Assembly (NCBI RefSeq): GCF_001514125.1
Contig: NZ_KQ948551.1
Coordinates: 147,291-211,290 of the forward strand
Length of the DNA stretch: 64,000 nt
Direction: 5' to 3'
Source: Streptomyces longwoodensis
GTDB lineage: Bacteria > Actinomycetota > Actinomycetes > Streptomycetales > Streptomycetaceae
A program made the translations under genes and the position numbers. This document shows positions 63,337-64,000 of this stretch, piece after piece (position 1 is the first letter of the stretch; every line of letters starts with the position of its first letter). The notes under the pieces are model-generated. The model was not told the DNA's origin. It made no database searches and worked only from the letters and a program-made list of their open reading frames with translations.

Positions 63337-64000
63337 TCACTCGCCCTTCGCGGAGGTGAGCCCCTCCACCCGGGCCAGCACCGCGACGCGGCCGCCCGCG
63401 CCCGCCGGGTCCACGGCCACCTGGTTCGCCACGAACTCCATCGTCAGCGTCTGCTTGATCTCGCCCGTGGTCAGCGCCCGCACGTTCGCGTTCGGCGCCG
63501 GCACGCTCGCGCCCTGCGCCGCCGTCTGCTTCACGAAGTGGTGCGAGCTGAAGAACACCAGCGCGCCCCCGTCCGCCGTGCGCAGCGCCACGGGCGCGTA
63601 GTCGCCGTCGGTCAGCGGCTCGTCGACGTACTGCGTGGCGAGCCCGGGCCGGCTCGCGTTCTTCTGCCGCTGTGCGCGCAGCGCGCTGGTGTTGCCGCCG
63701 TCCGCGAAGGAACTCCCGCCGCCCCGGAGGTAGTCGGCGTAGCCCTTGCTGAGGGTGCCGGGCGCGGCGGCGAGCCCGCCCGCGTCGGCCGGGACGGCCT
63801 CGGCCCAGCCGTCCCCGTCCTTCGCGAACTCCGGCAGCGCGCCCGGCGCGACGAGCGTGAGGTACGTGGCCTGCCACCGCTCGGAGGCGTCGTGGCGCTG
63901 GAACACCATCAGCCAGCGGGCCGAACCGCCCTTGTTGGCGCGGGCGTCGGCGACGAACCAGCGCGGCCAGCCGGCCTTCTTCGGGATCGTGTACCGCACG
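63337..64000 (-). CDS. Protein of unknown function (DUF8094-like), start beyond the window
   Basis: The visible 221 residues are a C-terminal part: WFVADARANKGGSARWLMVFQRHDASERWQATYL, DGDYAPVALRTADGGALVFFSSHHFVKQT and VLARVEGLTSAKGE. This matches, as I recall, a lipoprotein-type domain found in Streptomyces. The frame is open to the edge, so the true start lies outside. Confidence 0.75.
   Translation of the reverse strand, partial: VRYTIPKKAGWPRWFVADARANKGGSARWLMVFQRHDASERWQATYLTLVAPGALPEFAKDGDGWAEAVPADAGGLAAAPGTLSKGYADYLRGGGSSFADGGNTSALRAQRQKNASRPGLATQYVDEPLTDGDYAPVALRTADGGALVFFSSHHFVKQTAAQGASVPAPNANVRALTTGEIKQTLTMEFVANQVAVDPAGAGGRVAVLARVEGLTSAKGE

Overview
The window is very GC-rich, with strong third-position G/C bias, frequent GTG starts and rare TTA leucine codons. 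Its gene families (whiJ-type XRE/DUF397 pair, vitamin ECF cluster, bifunctional RNase HI/phosphatase, FHA, DUF1992, PhoD) are typical of a Streptomyces chromosome. From memory, the gene order in the right half resembles the Streptomyces core chromosome around rnpB. There is no prophage, plasmid or CRISPR array. The species cannot be fixed from the sequence alone.

Layout. 1-9 kb: end of an MFS exporter, a GNAT acetyltransferase, two related acidic proteins (one with a Gly-Thr-Thr repeat), a DUF1992 protein, an FHA protein, a large secreted RHS/YD-repeat protein with a TTA codon, a secreted I36 protease inhibitor and an O-methyltransferase. 9-18 kb: a GT87/PAP2 membrane fusion, a WYL regulator beside a VOC protein, a hydrolase/marR divergon with three operator-like palindromes, an acyltransferase pseudogene holding a 96-bp inverted-repeat element, a whiJ-like triad (ATPase, XRE-DUF5753, DUF397), a DUF1275 membrane protein and a lytic transglycosylase. 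18-24 kb: a five-gene, overlapping, leftward operon behind a cobalamin riboswitch. It encodes a secreted alpha/alpha-barrel protein, a membrane-anchored SCO2322-like protein and the T, double-ATPase and S parts of an ECF importer, and reads as a vitamin B12 uptake system.

24-34 kb: a small kinase, a KstR-like TetR gene with a matching operator, a glycosyltransferase/methyltransferase/prenyltransferase-like operon, then a translationally coupled trio of unknown function (exported binding-protein-like protein, lipoprotein with binding-protein and VWA domains, membrane protein). 34-45 kb: DUF5336 protein, amidase, two divergent MFS exporters (one with a C-terminal beta-sandwich fusion), a methyltransferase, a two-component system, a MaoC hydratase, a second miniature inverted-repeat element and a beta-propeller-like protein.

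45-64 kb: Nif3, zinc-ribbon coiled-coil protein (apparent CTG start), RNase HI/phosphatase, KDPG/KHG aldolase, YaaA, an RNB-domain nuclease, Uma2 protein, RNase P RNA (rnpB), a TTA-containing beta-family protein, MazG-like, DoxX, SDR, PhoD phosphatase, Rsm22-like methyltransferase, a serine hydrolase (second apparent CTG start) coupled to a Bcr/CflA exporter, an oxidoreductase, a TetR regulator, an orphan prim-pol-like protein and a partial gene at the right edge.

Most of the window is housekeeping and envelope biology. The parts that look regulated as units are the B12 operon (riboswitch), the KstR-like locus, the MarR divergon and three TTA-containing genes (candidate bldA targets).
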